Assembly: GCA_025642065.1 (NCBI GenBank)
Contig: JAODUP010000012.1
Coordinates: 2,160,501 to 2,224,500 of the forward strand
Source of the DNA: Paralvinella palmiformis
Lineage: Eukaryota; Annelida; Polychaeta; Terebellida; Alvinellidae
DNA: 64,000 nucleotides
Direction: 5' to 3'
Position 1 is the first letter of the stretch, and each line of letters begins with the position of its first letter. This document shows positions 1 through 14,144 of this stretch, piece after piece. The notes under the pieces are model-generated. The model was not told where the DNA came from and made no database searches. It saw only the letters and a program-made list of their open reading frames with translations. The position numbers and the translations under genes are program-made.

Positions 1-64
1 TTTATTCGTAAATGTCGCCGAAAGATGACCGTAAAGCCAAACAAGGCTCAGTTAATATACCTAC
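1..64 (-). other. Start of the next intron of the large gene
   Basis: Minus-strand intron sequence beginning with GTAGGT at 64; the following exons are outside the window. Confidence 0.6.
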
Positions 65-673
65 TGTATAGGTCGTCTGTTGTAATTAGTTCCGTAGTCG
101 GTTGTGTGGTGGGAAATCTGCACGCCTGGTTGATGATAGCGTTCAACTTCGATGCTACTTGATCGAACTGGTCGACCAGGAAGACGTCGTCTTCCCTCGA
201 CACCATCGACCTCAGCGTGACGAAGTCGATGTTCTTCGTGACGCCAATTCCTATTATTGTTACCCCGGCGTCCAGGAGGAGGCGCACGTCGCCTGCAAGC
301 CGATCCACGTCCACCGTCGGCACGCCGTCAGTCAGAATGATTACGAGATCCCTGACGGATATCCTATTCGATTTGCTGTTGATGTAGTCCAGACGGACTT
401 GTCTGAAGCCCCCGGATGTGTTGGTAGAGCCCCCTTGGTACGCCAGAGTGGACAGCCTGGACAAGTATTCCTCTTCTGTCAGTCGTTCTTCGAAGCGAAT
501 CTTGCTTTCTGCGAACGTGCTAAACGTGACGACGCCGACCTGTACGTCAGCCAGATTTGGAATACGGGATACTATATTTTTCAGGAGATCTTTAATCACC
601 GACCAGTTGTTCGGGTCGTCGTCCTGGATACTTCCCGATGAGTCGACGAGGAGTACCATGTCCAGTGGACAGG
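65..673 (-). CDS. Exon 37: vWFA domain 2 with intact MIDAS
   Basis: This exon is 609 nt, phase 1 to 1, with acceptor TGTTGATCGATGTAG and donor GTAGGT. A complete vWFA domain on one exon: [15 protein letters not shown] (DxSxS present), [17 protein letters not shown] (Thr of loop 2), VIILTDG (Asp of loop 3) and TIIGIGV. All three metal-site loops are kept, unlike vWFA 1. It ends with [11 protein letters not shown], another Thr linker. The gene continues past the left edge. Confidence 0.88.
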
Positions 674-1908
674 CTACATCGATCAACAGTCGGGAACAAT
701 GTATTGCAACACACCATTAAATCCGTGTATCTGTGTGTGTGTGTGTGTTCGCGCGCGGGTGTGCGTGCTCGTGTGTGCGTTTGTGTCTGCGAGCACACGC
801 GCGTGTGTGCTTGTAAAACTGCACAAAATTAACGAGGTAAGCGCTTAGGCTGGTTAATGACATGCAGAGATTAATGTTTAGTCAACACGTAACCATCTCC
901 CTTTAGGCAATATTAAAGAGTAATACGTGATTGGTGGTTAATATAATCAACACCACTCTCCGATAACCATATCATTATAATTGTCAATAATTGGATGCCG
1001 AAGCGTTTCAAAGTGATAATAATCATTTCACGTTTCACGACTAATTAACTCGTACTGAAGATCAAAACGTTTAATATAATCGCTGCTATCATTTTACTAG
1101 TATGGATGGTAATAGATAACAAGATTATCTGTACAGGTAACATCCGGTAGCATGTCTCTACGCTACTGGATCTTTCTACTCACTGATTGGAACCGGTTTA
1201 GGCGTCGGGATGGGAGTATTGGTTGGCTCCGGTGCTGGCGTTGTAGACGACGAACAGATGCCGAGGCTGGCAAAGTCGAGGGAATTCATCAGCTGATTGA
1301 AGCTGTTGATGTAGATGTTTCTATCTCTGCCCGGTGCCGTGATTGATTCCAGCTGAATTCGATTCACTTGGTTGCCAACTCCAATCACTGGAGGACACAG
1401 AAATAGGTTTGCATCGATTATAAAGATGCCTGTATGTATTCGAACGCGCTCGAACGCACGCATAGGCGCGCGCGCGTACACACATAATTTAGCACTGTTT
1501 GCGTACTCACCGATTATTTGGTCTGCCTTATCTTGGAGACTAGTAATTGCCCCAGTGAGGTAGGGGTTTGTGGATGGTTTGGCTGACACCATTATGACAA
1601 TGTTCTTCTCATTCCTCCTGTATCCTCCTGCCTCAGTGAAAACAACGTTGGCTGCCGAGTTCAGGCCACCAGCCATGTCTGCTTGGCTCGTACCCTGATA
1701 AGTGATCTGATTTATTTTGGTTATCATGGTCGTAATATCCATAATATCGTTCAAATCAAAGGCAACCTAGGGGAGAGAAAAAAGTACATTGTTACTGAAA
1801 CAGTAGAATACGATCGAGTGGTCACATTAACTTAATAATCCTTATGTTCTCTGTGAATCAAATCCCCACTAAAGTAAAAGAACAATGATTCCATCTATAA
1901 ACCTATAT

Positions 1909-1962
<54 letters not shown>

Positions 1963-1997
1963 GCGCGCGCCACACACACACACACTCTTTTTCTCTG

Positions 1998-2028
<31 letters not shown>

Positions 2029-2251
2029 CTACTCTCTCTTACTTTCTCTCCTTTTTTTCTCTCTCTCTATCTATCTATCTTACTCATTCGCTGACTCACT
2101 GACTCACTGACTCACTGACTCACTGACTCACTCACTCACTCACTCACTCACTCACTCACTCACTCGACTCGCTCGCTCGCTCGCTCTCTCTCTCTCACTC
2201 ACTCACTCACTCACTCAGTCACTCACTCACACTCACTCACTTACTCATCCC

Positions 2252-2315
<64 letters not shown>

Positions 2316-2682
2316 CAAATTCAGTTACGTACATTTCCACTGTCAGCGTAGGTAACAACTGAGGCTCGAACAAGGTTAGAACTGACAGTTGCATGTTGAA
2401 TCAAATCGATAATGAAATTCTTGATCAATTCAAATGATGAAATACCGCCAACTCCATCAGAGTTGTCGACCAAGAAGAGGATATCACCGATACACTGGTC
2501 TAAATAAGAAGGTATCAGAAGAGCATTATTATATTTACAATTGTTATCACTCATTAATATTGGATTGATAAATTGGTTTAAAACTCTCTCACTCTCCCTC
2601 CCCCTCTGTCTATGTATATATGCATGTATGTGTATGTATGTGTATGTATGTATGTATGTGTGTGTGCGTGTGTGTGTGTGCG

Positions 2683-2722
<40 letters not shown>

Positions 2723-2930
2723 ATTACGTGTTTGTCAGATAGGGAAAGTATAAATACATGGCCAATGTTCTTAAAGACAAGTACTTCACAATTTTACCAA
2801 GTACAAGACATATTCTAACTACTCAGATGAACAATATAGGCAAGTACAAATACTTTGAAAGAAATCCGAATGCAAGTAGAAAGTAATACCATATTATATT
2901 ATAAGATATTTTATAGCTGTTATTGTTTAC

Positions 2931-2997
<67 letters not shown>

Positions 2998-3201
2998 ATA
3001 TATATGATGAAAGATCGTATTAAGTTGGCGAATGGCACAAAATCCTCAATTTAAAACGACGCCAACATTCTCCGTTTTACAGTATAACACAAAATCATAA
3101 ATCTCGTCGAGCCAAGTATTCGCTAGATTAATAACCCGCTATCTTATATAGAGATTATGAAATTCGCTAATTTAATACGTCGCCATTACTTGCCGATTTA
3201 C

Positions 3202-3247
<46 letters not shown>

Positions 3248-4998
3248 CACGCACGCACGCACCACACACACGCACACACACTTTTTGGTACATATTTTAC
3301 TTCATAATTGTATGAAAAATATTAAACATCATCTTCTTGGGTCGTTGATATTGGTTGACCTGAATTTTACTGACAGGTATGTTGCTGCTTAGATGCAGGA
3401 ACTTCCAGGATAAACTCGTCAAATCTCTACAGCCACAGCATACTGGACATACTGGCATGTCCTTTACCGATTGTTACAGACAACATCCATGTCCAAACAT
3501 TTAACAGTGAAAAATTAAATTAAAAACACGTGATAAAATACTAGGCAAATCCATATAGTTTTAGATTTTAGAGCCAAGTAGAAGCCGAAGTCCAAGTACA
3601 GTCTCCTTACAAAGCCATGTATAAGTTCAAGTCCATGTAAATACTTGATGTGATTAAGTTCACAAATACAGCAATTACTTTGTACTTGGATCAATCCTTG
3701 GTGTCGAGACAATTTAACATTTTATGTTTGTATTTTACAGTTTATGGCGTCATATCCAGATTTGCACAAACTTATTGAATTATTCATGTTGTAACAAAAC
3801 AAATATGAACACGTGACTCACCTGTTGGTTGAGCGGTAGATGGGGCTGAAATAGTAGGGAGGAAATCAAACTTATTATTAGCCATATATTGTCTAACAAC
3901 AACAACAACAACAACGGAGACGTAACAGTTGTAAGATATCTTAATCAACAACAACTTTTATTGTTTAACGGGGTCTAACTAATCGAAATATATCTTTATT
4001 GATAAAATATATTACCTGGCGTTGGAGTAATGTCCTGGGGATTGATACACCTGACACGGATATAGGCGTCATATTGGGAGTTGAATGTCAGAGCATTGAC
4101 GAAATCCATGTTGTAAATTAGACAGAATCCTGTCTTCTGGAAGTCGAACCCATAGCAGCTAGCGCTCAACAAACAATCGGTTTTACACTGATCCACCGTC
4201 TTAGCTTGAACATTCAAGAGTCTGTTTTGTCCCTTCATGTTTTCGAACTTTTCGAATTTGTCGTAGCAACCTTAAAGAAAAGACAATCGATCAACCAGTA
4301 AATGATTCATCGGGTTTCAAATGGACGCTGACGATAAATCAGAAGTCAGTGGAGCTGATACTCACCTCCGGCTTGGCAAATTCTTTCATACCGGACGCAG
4401 CAGGGGTTACGTTGTCTGGTAGTTAATGTGACGTGTTTGTAACAGACACCGCTGTTCCTGTCAAAATCTGCTGCCACACAAGTGGGATCCTTATAACAGA
4501 GACTTGCACACACGCTTTGACTGCTCACCATACCGAGATTCTCTCCGCCGTTGCCATTGTGTCCTAGGTACTCAAACATTCCACACACTGAAGCCATCCA
4601 AAAGAGTGAAGAAAATAAATTCATTACTAGTCATGTTAACCACCAGCAATGTCGGTTTCCTACCAAACCGATTCGCTGAAAAAGAGAAGCCAAAAAGTGC
4701 CCATTCTTAAACTAGGGGAAAACGTCTATCTTACTATACTGTGATAATTACATACCTATTGGTCCAATAGTAGGAGTCGTCGTCTCTGAAATATTAATAA
4801 GCTTTGGTTAGAGCGAATAAATCGAAGAAACGATAAAACTATCCATTGATGGCTCCAGGTCAACAAACAGGGTCCCTTCCCAAGACATCAACCCCCAGGA
4901 CAATATAAACATGAGCAGTCTAATCCTAGGATTGATCCTACTTCATCAGAATAAGTTCTGTGTACTGCGACTTTTATTTTTTAAACAATTGTATACAA

Positions 4999-5078
<80 letters not shown>

Positions 5079-8000
5079 CGCAGTGGAAGCAGATACGTGA
5101 ACATCACACAACAGAACCAAAACGACAGATGTGTATTGCTGAATGCTGGAGGCAATCTGGGAAGAGTTATTTGAGTGATGTTCTGCGATATGGCGCATTC
5201 ATTTCGGCCGCACAATGTGCAGGAATTCCTCACCTGAAGGACATCTTTCCAAAATCCAGTGATCTACCAGCATGAGAGGAGATGTTTTCTGGAGGTTTTC
5301 CGCACTTTTGTGCATCCAACAAACAATCGGTTTTAATGGTCCGTCTATCTTGTCTATATCCACCGCAACACATGCTGGCTCATCCAAGCAAGCCCGAAGA
5401 CAAGCATCTTGTGTGCCAATACCTTTCTCCTCGATACCATTTTCGGCATGTGTATCTTTTCGGGTAGTCCACCTAGGAGTGCACACTGGAATAAAAACAA
5501 TCTGTTTGTCTGATTCGAGTTACACAAGCATTGCATTGATTAGTGGCAACAAATGTGTCTATCACAGGAGATAGGCAGAGAAAGGAGAATTTGCTATACT
5601 AAATGTGCTTTGTTTTAAAACTACTACGAAGTCTAGACGTGTTATTCTATTGGAAATTTAGTTGATGTATTTTTTTTAAACCATTTTAGTCACAGCAGAT
5701 AAACACATCAAATAACAATATTATGGTTGGTGCCATCTACGTAATTCTTCTATTGATATTTGTCAAACGATGTTAAGGTAACCCGAAAACTGCCAGCACA
5801 GTTTTTGTAATGAATACTGTGACACGTGTTGTGACTCATCCTGTGACTCATCCTGTGACTCATATTCATGCCATTTTATAATGCTTATTAGGTATTTATT
5901 ACCGTGTGATTCTACAAGAAGTTCTGCATGATAATACTTAACCAGTTAAATAGGGAAAAGATTTTAATAAGTGTCTATTAATCTAGTTGGGATAAATGCA
6001 AATTAGGTAACATCGAGGTACTTGATTAATAACGAAAGAAATATAGTGTATTCAACTGTTTACCAGTCTTGAAATTTTGGTTAAAAGTATCTAAACGAAT
6101 ACAATAAAATAATACGGAAACATTAATTTGGAAACAACATTAATTAATCCATAATTACAATAGCATTACATACCTTTGGAAGTTGTCGCTGACGTGGTGT
6201 CTGTATTTGCATATACGAAATAAAATAAGATTAGTGTAATGCATACAAGTTGTGATACAAATAACCCATGCTAATATTAACAAAGCGCAGGAAATACCAA
6301 GAATGCAATGTTATACGCATGCGTATTACAAATAAGTAAGAACAATATGATTTACAGCATATGACGATGAACAGTCATAGCTTAATTGTGATTTAAGCAA
6401 GGATTCCACAGATACGGCGTGCGGATAGGGCATGCGTTATTATCCCTTTACGGTACACATAATGTGGGATTCCTTATATACAGAAACGATGCGCGTTTTC
6501 ATCATTTCCCAGCCAACGTCTCTCGAGATGGATGCGAGATTGGAAGACTTGCTGCAGATTTGCTCAGTTTGAAAAAGGTTAAAACAAAGTATCGCTGGTG
6601 AGTTCACAGTATCATACCGAAAAGACGGGAACATGGATTGTATCATATCCTGGCCAGAGAATGACGATTGGACGGGGAAAGAATCGATCAGTTTTTCTGA
6701 TTGTTCAAACGAAAGCGTTTTCTCGGCATATGGACATTTGCGAATTCTCCGTCCAGTAAGTCACGATGATCCATTATAAATCGCTACACGAAGCGATTTT
6801 TTATTATGCATATCGCAAAGGAAAATCACCACAGCATTTACTGAATCCGCCCTTCGTTAAATAGTCGAAGCGACTTTTGACAAATGCCGCATATCGCACG
6901 CATTTCGTATCCATAGAATCTTAGCATTTTTCCGAAAATCGAAAACCTGATTCTAACACGTTTTCATTTATAGAAGGCCCTTACTTTTTCTGCTACAAAG
7001 TGGAATCAAATTAAATTTGTCGTCGTTATTATACAATCCGATAGACCAAAGATTCATCAGAAAAGGAGATTTCCTAGACAATTTATAATATAATTCGGGT
7101 TTATTGTGATGTTTTATGCAATCATATCCCAGCTCAGATGATCAGACCCGACCCACCAGAAGAGTATATAGCTCACAATGTGAGCCTCACACCGAAACGC
7201 GACGTATTTACACCATACCAAGCACCATATCGCCATTGATGAACACTTCCGTATAATTTGATACGCATATCCTATTGCAGAATGTGCCTTTCATGCTTTG
7301 GTGCAGTGAAGATTATATGCACGGTCTTAGACATGCAGGTGCCAGTTACAAACAAACGAACGAACAAACAAACAAATATTATAATTACCATTGGCACAAC
7401 GATCGACCAGTTGGTAGAGGTAAACGCGGTCGGCCCGTTCGACGTCTGTGAGATCGTTGATATTGGTATGGAACCAGCATAGAATCGGCCCGGCTAGGTC
7501 TATATCGACGGCCACGCACAACCTATTGTCGACACAGGCTTTCAAGCAATCATCCTTCGTTTTAATACTGTTAACGGACTTGCCACTGAAGGCGTGGGTG
7601 TCATTCGTCGTCACCCACTTCGGCTGGCAACCTTTAAAATTGAAACGATTGCGTTACCACAACGGGTAGAGTACGACACCGCCGGTGAGTTGACTTCAGC
7701 TGAGAGCTAACCATCGGAAAATTACATTTTGACGATATTCTAATAATGGCAGGCGCTCTAATCAGGAAGCACCGCACTTACTAACGTCGTACGACAGATT
7801 TACAAAATATTGATGAAGTGACCTACAACAGTATTTCACAAAGGTGTATGTATAAACTGCTAACAGAACAACTGAAACGGAGAACAGTATTCGAATATTC
7901 CAGCCTTTTGATTACACTGAATATAGAATATTGTGTATTGACATGCTACGGTGTTCTTTTTATTCCTGGCCAGTTACCACTTCATGGTTAATGCCTCTTG

Positions 8001-8821
8001 CTGGATAAAATGCCTAAAGATTTGTACGATCTTCCCGTACGATACATTTAGTGTTTTTCCTTATCGCACAAAACATGTCATCTCCAATTTAGGGCCCAAT
8101 CACTTCTTGCAGACTTAAAGTCGGTGAAAAAATGAAATCAACTTCAACACGACATTATAACTGATACTTTTCACCAATTAGTACTCAACAGATGCATTAT
8201 AATTTCATTACACAAAGCTTGCAAACTTGTACTGGTCTATTTAAAGAGTACACTACATGCATATATCTGTGACATTACTGGTTTAAAAACAGAATGAACT
8301 AAAAACAAATTAAAAAAGTACTTCATGCAACTTACCAGGTTTGGTGGTAGAACGCTCAGTTACAGCTGAAATGAGTGTGAAACAATATTACATATATGCA
8401 CACACACATATTTCTATATTGTGCGCTCGCTGTGACGCCATTATATTAGTGACAAACAAACAAAAAGAACAGGAAAACATTTTAAGAAATACTAAAATAT
8501 GTTCTGCCAACGATTTACTTACATGTAGTAACTTCTCTAGCTGGAATGTACAGAAAGAATTTCAAAATAATTAAGAGTTAAATAACTATGGACAGCTTAT
8601 TTCAGGTCAAAGTAATTAAGCAATGGAGTCAAAGGGTGATTTTCATTATGAAGAACTAATAGGCGTTTACTGAAATTGATTATATTAATGAAGTATCAGA
8701 TTAGGAAGCATCTAAATAGTACCTAATGATCTAATAACAGCTTCAGTAAGATGTTATTGATAACTTGGTAATTGAGATTAAAACTAATTCGCATTATTGA
8801 TCAACTGAAATGTCATCAGCC

Positions 8822-8886
<65 letters not shown>

Positions 8887-9524
8887 ATTGATGTTTTACG
8901 GCCACTTTTGTGAACATCTAATGTATTACCAGTTTATGAAACGTTGCATTAGTGAGATCCCGCCCCCCCCCCCAAGAGTAGAAAAAAATAATACAATATG
9001 ATCTCCCAACGATTTACTTACTTGTAGTAACTTCTCTAGCTGGAATGTACAGAAAGAATTTCGAAATAATTAAGATTTACATATGGACAGCTTATTTCAG
9101 CTCAAAGACAATAAGGAATGGAGAGAAAAGAAAAGAGTGATTTTTGTTATGAAGAACTAATTGGCGTGTATCGAAATTAATTATATTAATGAAGTATCAG
9201 ATTAGAAGAAAAAGAAAACCCAGCAAGAACAGAAAAAAATTAAAGACAATAAAATATGCTCTGCTAACGCTTTACTTACTTGTGGTTTCGTCTCTAGCTG
9301 GAATGCACGGAAAGAATTTCGAAATAATTAAGATTTACATAGCTATGGACAGCTTATTTCAGGTCAAAGACAATAAGCAACTGAGATAATGAAATATAAG
9401 ATTAGGAAGCATCTAAGTAATACCTAATGCTCTGATAACAGCTTCATTAAGATAAGAGTTTTATTGATAGCTTGCTAATTGAGATTAAAATTAATTCGCA
9501 TTATTGATCAACTGAAATGTCATC

Positions 9525-9586
<62 letters not shown>

Positions 9587-11307
9587 AAGTTCAAGGTATT
9601 TTCAATCAGGTTGTTAGATTGTTAGTTTGATTAACCCAATTTTGGAATCAAAATGTGAGGTCGGTGCCCAATGGCAGCAAATGGTATTTGGACGATAATT
9701 GGTGAAAATTATACCTTTTACTAAGCACGCACGCACACACGCACGCATACAAGCACGCACGCACGCACGCAGCAACATTTGCGGGCGCACACTTGAGAAC
9801 AGCTTAACGACTACAGGTATATTATGGGAATAGGTAACGTACCAGTCGTCGAAGACGAAGGACATCTGTCTATGATGCGGTGTAGGTATGTGTTGTCCAT
9901 TCTTCGCAGATTGTTCGATAAGAAATCGTTTTCACTATAATGGAACCAGCACAGAGTCGACACTATTCCATTAAAATCTAGGTCATATCCCTTACAGGTT
10001 GGCTCATCCAAGCAGCCATTCTCACAATCGGCAGCCGTCGTTAGACCAGACATCAAATTCCCATTACCGGCGTGCGTGTTGTTAGTAACACTCCATTGTG
10101 GAACACACGCTAAAACAGAACAGAACACGGTATTTAAATAGGATCAGAATAATTTAGTAGTACCGGTGTCTCGTAAAATGTGGTACTGCATCTCTGGTGT
10201 TTAAACAATTATATAAGTTATATACAGAGACGTTTCAGTGGTTTACCTGAGTTTGAATCTCAACTTAGTGTTTCATTTTTCATTTCGCCTCATTATCTTT
10301 AGAGGTCGATCGGCCCACTTAGCGCATGCGGACAGAGGTGCCCGTGAAACACCAAACATTAAAGGTAATATATGTGTATAATTACAATTATTGGTGCAAA
10401 TGTTCGCCAAAATCCGGGACTCCATAGAGTTAAAATCTTTCGGGAACCAACGGAAAATGCGTCATTGCGCAAGTTTGCAATAAAATCGACCCATGTCGAG
10501 ACGAGTACATTTCAACATATCGCTGTCCTTCAGTAGTCACCAACAACCCGCACCAACATAGTCAGTACATTTTCAATAAAGGCATCATCATTTGATAACA
10601 AAAAGACCCACAATAATTTCATCTAATTGTATTTTATATACGGATTAGCTATCGTTTGATGTTTGGCCTTTGGTCATTACGCAGATGGAATTAAAGTCAA
10701 AATTATCAATACATTTAAGATAAAGGTCTCAATGGAAAGTTACGCTGTTGGTAAACATAATTCATAAATAGACTGTTTACGATATCCCTCAATGAGCAGT
10801 AATTATTGTCTCCTGAATGATAAAACATACAGCAACAAAAACAACAACAAAACAAACCAAAAGGATTTCCGTCGGGACAATTGGCTAACAGAATAACACT
10901 AACCTGCTGCGCATCTATCCAGAAGTTGGTACATTTGAACATTGTTTTGACTCCCGGTGTCGGTGAAATCTTTCGCGTTGGTGTGGATCCAACATAAGGC
11001 TACCGTGTTCTGATTGAGATCGATGTCAACTCCGTCACAATTAACATTGTCTACGCAGTATGCGAGGCATTCTTCTTTCGTCTTTGCCGCCGTGTAAGGT
11101 TCGCCGTTGTAGGCGTGAGTATTGTTCGTCGTCTTCCAAGAAGCCGTGCAGGTACGGATGGTCGTTGTGCTGCCAGCTTTTCGAGGTAGAGATAATAATA
11201 TTTATGAGTCCGTTTTTATTGATAGAATAACGGATATAACACTATTTTGTTTTATTACTACATAAGCAAACCATGGCCCATCATCATGATCAGCATCGCC
11301 ATCACCG

Positions 11308-11350
<43 letters not shown>

Positions 11351-13804
11351 GACGAACGCCATCATCATCAATAACAATGATGACAAATGTGACGACAACA
11401 ATAGCAACAAGAACAATAACGACAATCACTGTTAATTCTGCACATCCTATTTGAACGATAGACAGGTAGATGAGATTATAGCTAACATATAGTTACACCT
11501 GTGATAGCTCCATATAAATATTATATTTGAAGATGTATGATAAACAGTCCAAAAGGCTTAACATATACACAGATATGCGTTAGTCAAATAATGCATTATT
11601 TTCGACATTTATTAAGGGTTATAAACAACATTTAATCAGAAACAGGAATACTGAAAGCGCATTTCGGACGATGACGATAAAGTTATCAAAAATTAGCTGG
11701 TCTTCAATGCTCAGCATTTTGCCAATTTTAGTAATCTAATGCTGTATTAAGGAGGAAGTTTTTCAACTAAATACTAAACTTATACAGTTTATATCCGTTT
11801 AAGGTTATACAAATTTAAACATTACTGGATTTCGGTAAACCAAAGAATATCGCGATTTCATATAAGGTTATTTCAGTAAACTATACAATGTCTCGGTTTC
11901 ATATAAGGTTATACAAATGTAAACAAAACTGTGTTTCAGTAAACCAAACAATGTCGCGATTTCATGCTTTAATCTATACAAAATAGCGTAAAAATCCCAG
12001 AAAAACTGGAACAATTTAATCGAACATCCGTATCATTATGATATTGATCATGATATGAACCATCTCATAACATCATTGTCAGTTATACCTGATAATGTTC
12101 ATGCCGAGACAAATTATTTACTATGTCAACGTCCGCTCATATTTAATACTAAATCTTGGTATTACAACAGAATCCGTTCTATCGGAAATGTCGAATAATT
12201 ATAGATTTTTAAAACTTTTATAAATTATTGATCATTAAATTCATTAATAAGTACGATATAATTCATACAATAATAATAATAATAATAATAGCTCACCTGG
12301 ACATCTATCTACCAGCTCGTACAGGGTAACTCCATTCAGTACACCAGTTTCACTGAAGTCCTCTTTCCTCGTATGAAACCAGCAGACTGAGGCAGCATTA
12401 GGATTAGTATCAACATCCACTCCTGTACACGTCTTATCAGCGACACAAGCGTCCATACAATCTTCGCCGGAAGTCGCCTGCGTGTACGGGATCCCATTGA
12501 AGGCGTGCGTGTCTCTGGTGATCTTCCAGCTTGGATTACAGGCTGAAAAACCAAAGCCATCTTAAATGAGCCTGCGGTATCGATGTTGACTCTTATCAAG
12601 GAAAGTTATCGGGGTTAGGGGTGAGATTAAGCTATATGATGGGTGAACCTTCCCGGTCCCGAGTAAATGACTGATAACGGAAAGTCACAATCCAACACGC
12701 ACACGCACGCACGCACGCACGCAGGCAGGCACACACGCACATACACACACGCGCACACATGCACAGTCCCCCCCCACACACACCAGAACCTTCAGTAATT
12801 AAGTTGCAGGCTATATGTTGAGGCTAAGAAATACTACGTTCAACCAATCTGGCTTAACTTTATGTTTTTAGTTATGCAGATAACACGAAATGTGATCGAT
12901 AAAGCGTATAATTATTATCTGTAACTCTATATCACACATGCATCAGTGATTTTGCTTCAACGCAACTTCCCCGAGACTAAGCTGTATTGTTTGTTTAGAC
13001 TAAAGAAGATAAGAAGATGAGTATTAAGCGAACTCGCATCGGTAAACAACGATTAGGTATGTGGATCTTTTCTTGGGGGCGTTTTATTACTGACGAAGTA
13101 ACGTTTTGTTATCTTGCCTAGCTGATGCCATCTGTCCTGTCGTAGATATGCCCTATTTTGTATTTCTACGTTCTGATGTGCGCTGTACGTTATTCCAACA
13201 ACACGACCTCTGGATCCCAAACGTTCTGAACGTAAGTTGACGCACAGTAAAATGTGCTGCTTAACTCTTTCATAATGGATGGTTACGAAGGGATTTTGGT
13301 TAAGTTGTGTAAGTTGCCCGACCAGCCGGTGTGTGTCTTAACATCTTTTTACAAGACAAAGCCATATTACCAACACGAGTTAAATAGAAGTGATTCATGT
13401 GATATGAAGCTTTTCGGGTTTTTTAAATAGATATTTTGTTTTTATGAGAATAGTAGCGAACTTATTTATGATATTGGTTATTGGTGCTGTTTAGAGCTGG
13501 CAAAAATGTAATATTAGCAATAGGAACATTTCAATAAGATGCTCTAAATCAACGTAAATTTGAATATGTTTTGTATCAACAAATAAGTGCATGCCCGTGT
13601 ATTTGTGTGCATATCCCAAAATGTAATTTTTTGTTCACACGCTGGACTAAATTAACGGGATGAATGAACTACAAATGTGATGAAGCGAAGTGAAAGAAGA
13701 AACGCCCTTCAGACATAACCCAGCTGGGTGTTGAACCCGGCTGTTGGAGGTCTAAGGCCAACGGCGCTACCATGTAGGCCATATATATGGCATTGTGTGT
13801 GTGT

Positions 13805-13835
<31 letters not shown>

Positions 13836-14113
13836 CAATTAATATAATATTATTAGCATTTCGGAGCAGTCGATGCTGGCTGAACAAGCTCCAAGAATTC
13901 TGTGAACAAAACGACTTTTCCAATTTGGATGGGTATTTCTCAGATAAGATACTTTCTGTATCGGAACAGCTACAGTTTCAGTCCGAATGATGGTTCTAAA
14001 AGTGGAATTACACTGACTGGGTAATAAAGCTAACTAAGTGCCAGATTCATCCTACCTGATTTTGTAGCGGTAGTTGTAGGGGCTGTCGTGGTAGTAGTTG
14101 TGGTGGTGGTCGA

Positions 14114-14144
<31 letters not shown>

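Larger units (their letters stand above)
8500..9590. repeat. Tandem array of three intronic units, each with an 18-nt exon, with TA tracts
   Basis: Three homologous blocks begin near 8505, 9004 and 9262. Each carries the microexon, then shared motifs such as GGACAGCTTATTTCAG and, in copies 1 and 3, a common AT-rich tail that ends in a TA microsatellite (8826-8882 and 9524-9582). Copy 2 is shorter. Confidence 0.85.

Noticed and set aside
102..641. Plus-strand open frame of 179 codons
   Set aside because: It is the antisense of the vWFA 2 exon, which has clear domain motifs and splice sites.
11202..11429. Open frame with a poly-Asp run
   Set aside because: Produced by a CAT microsatellite inside an intron of the large gene; no splice or domain support.
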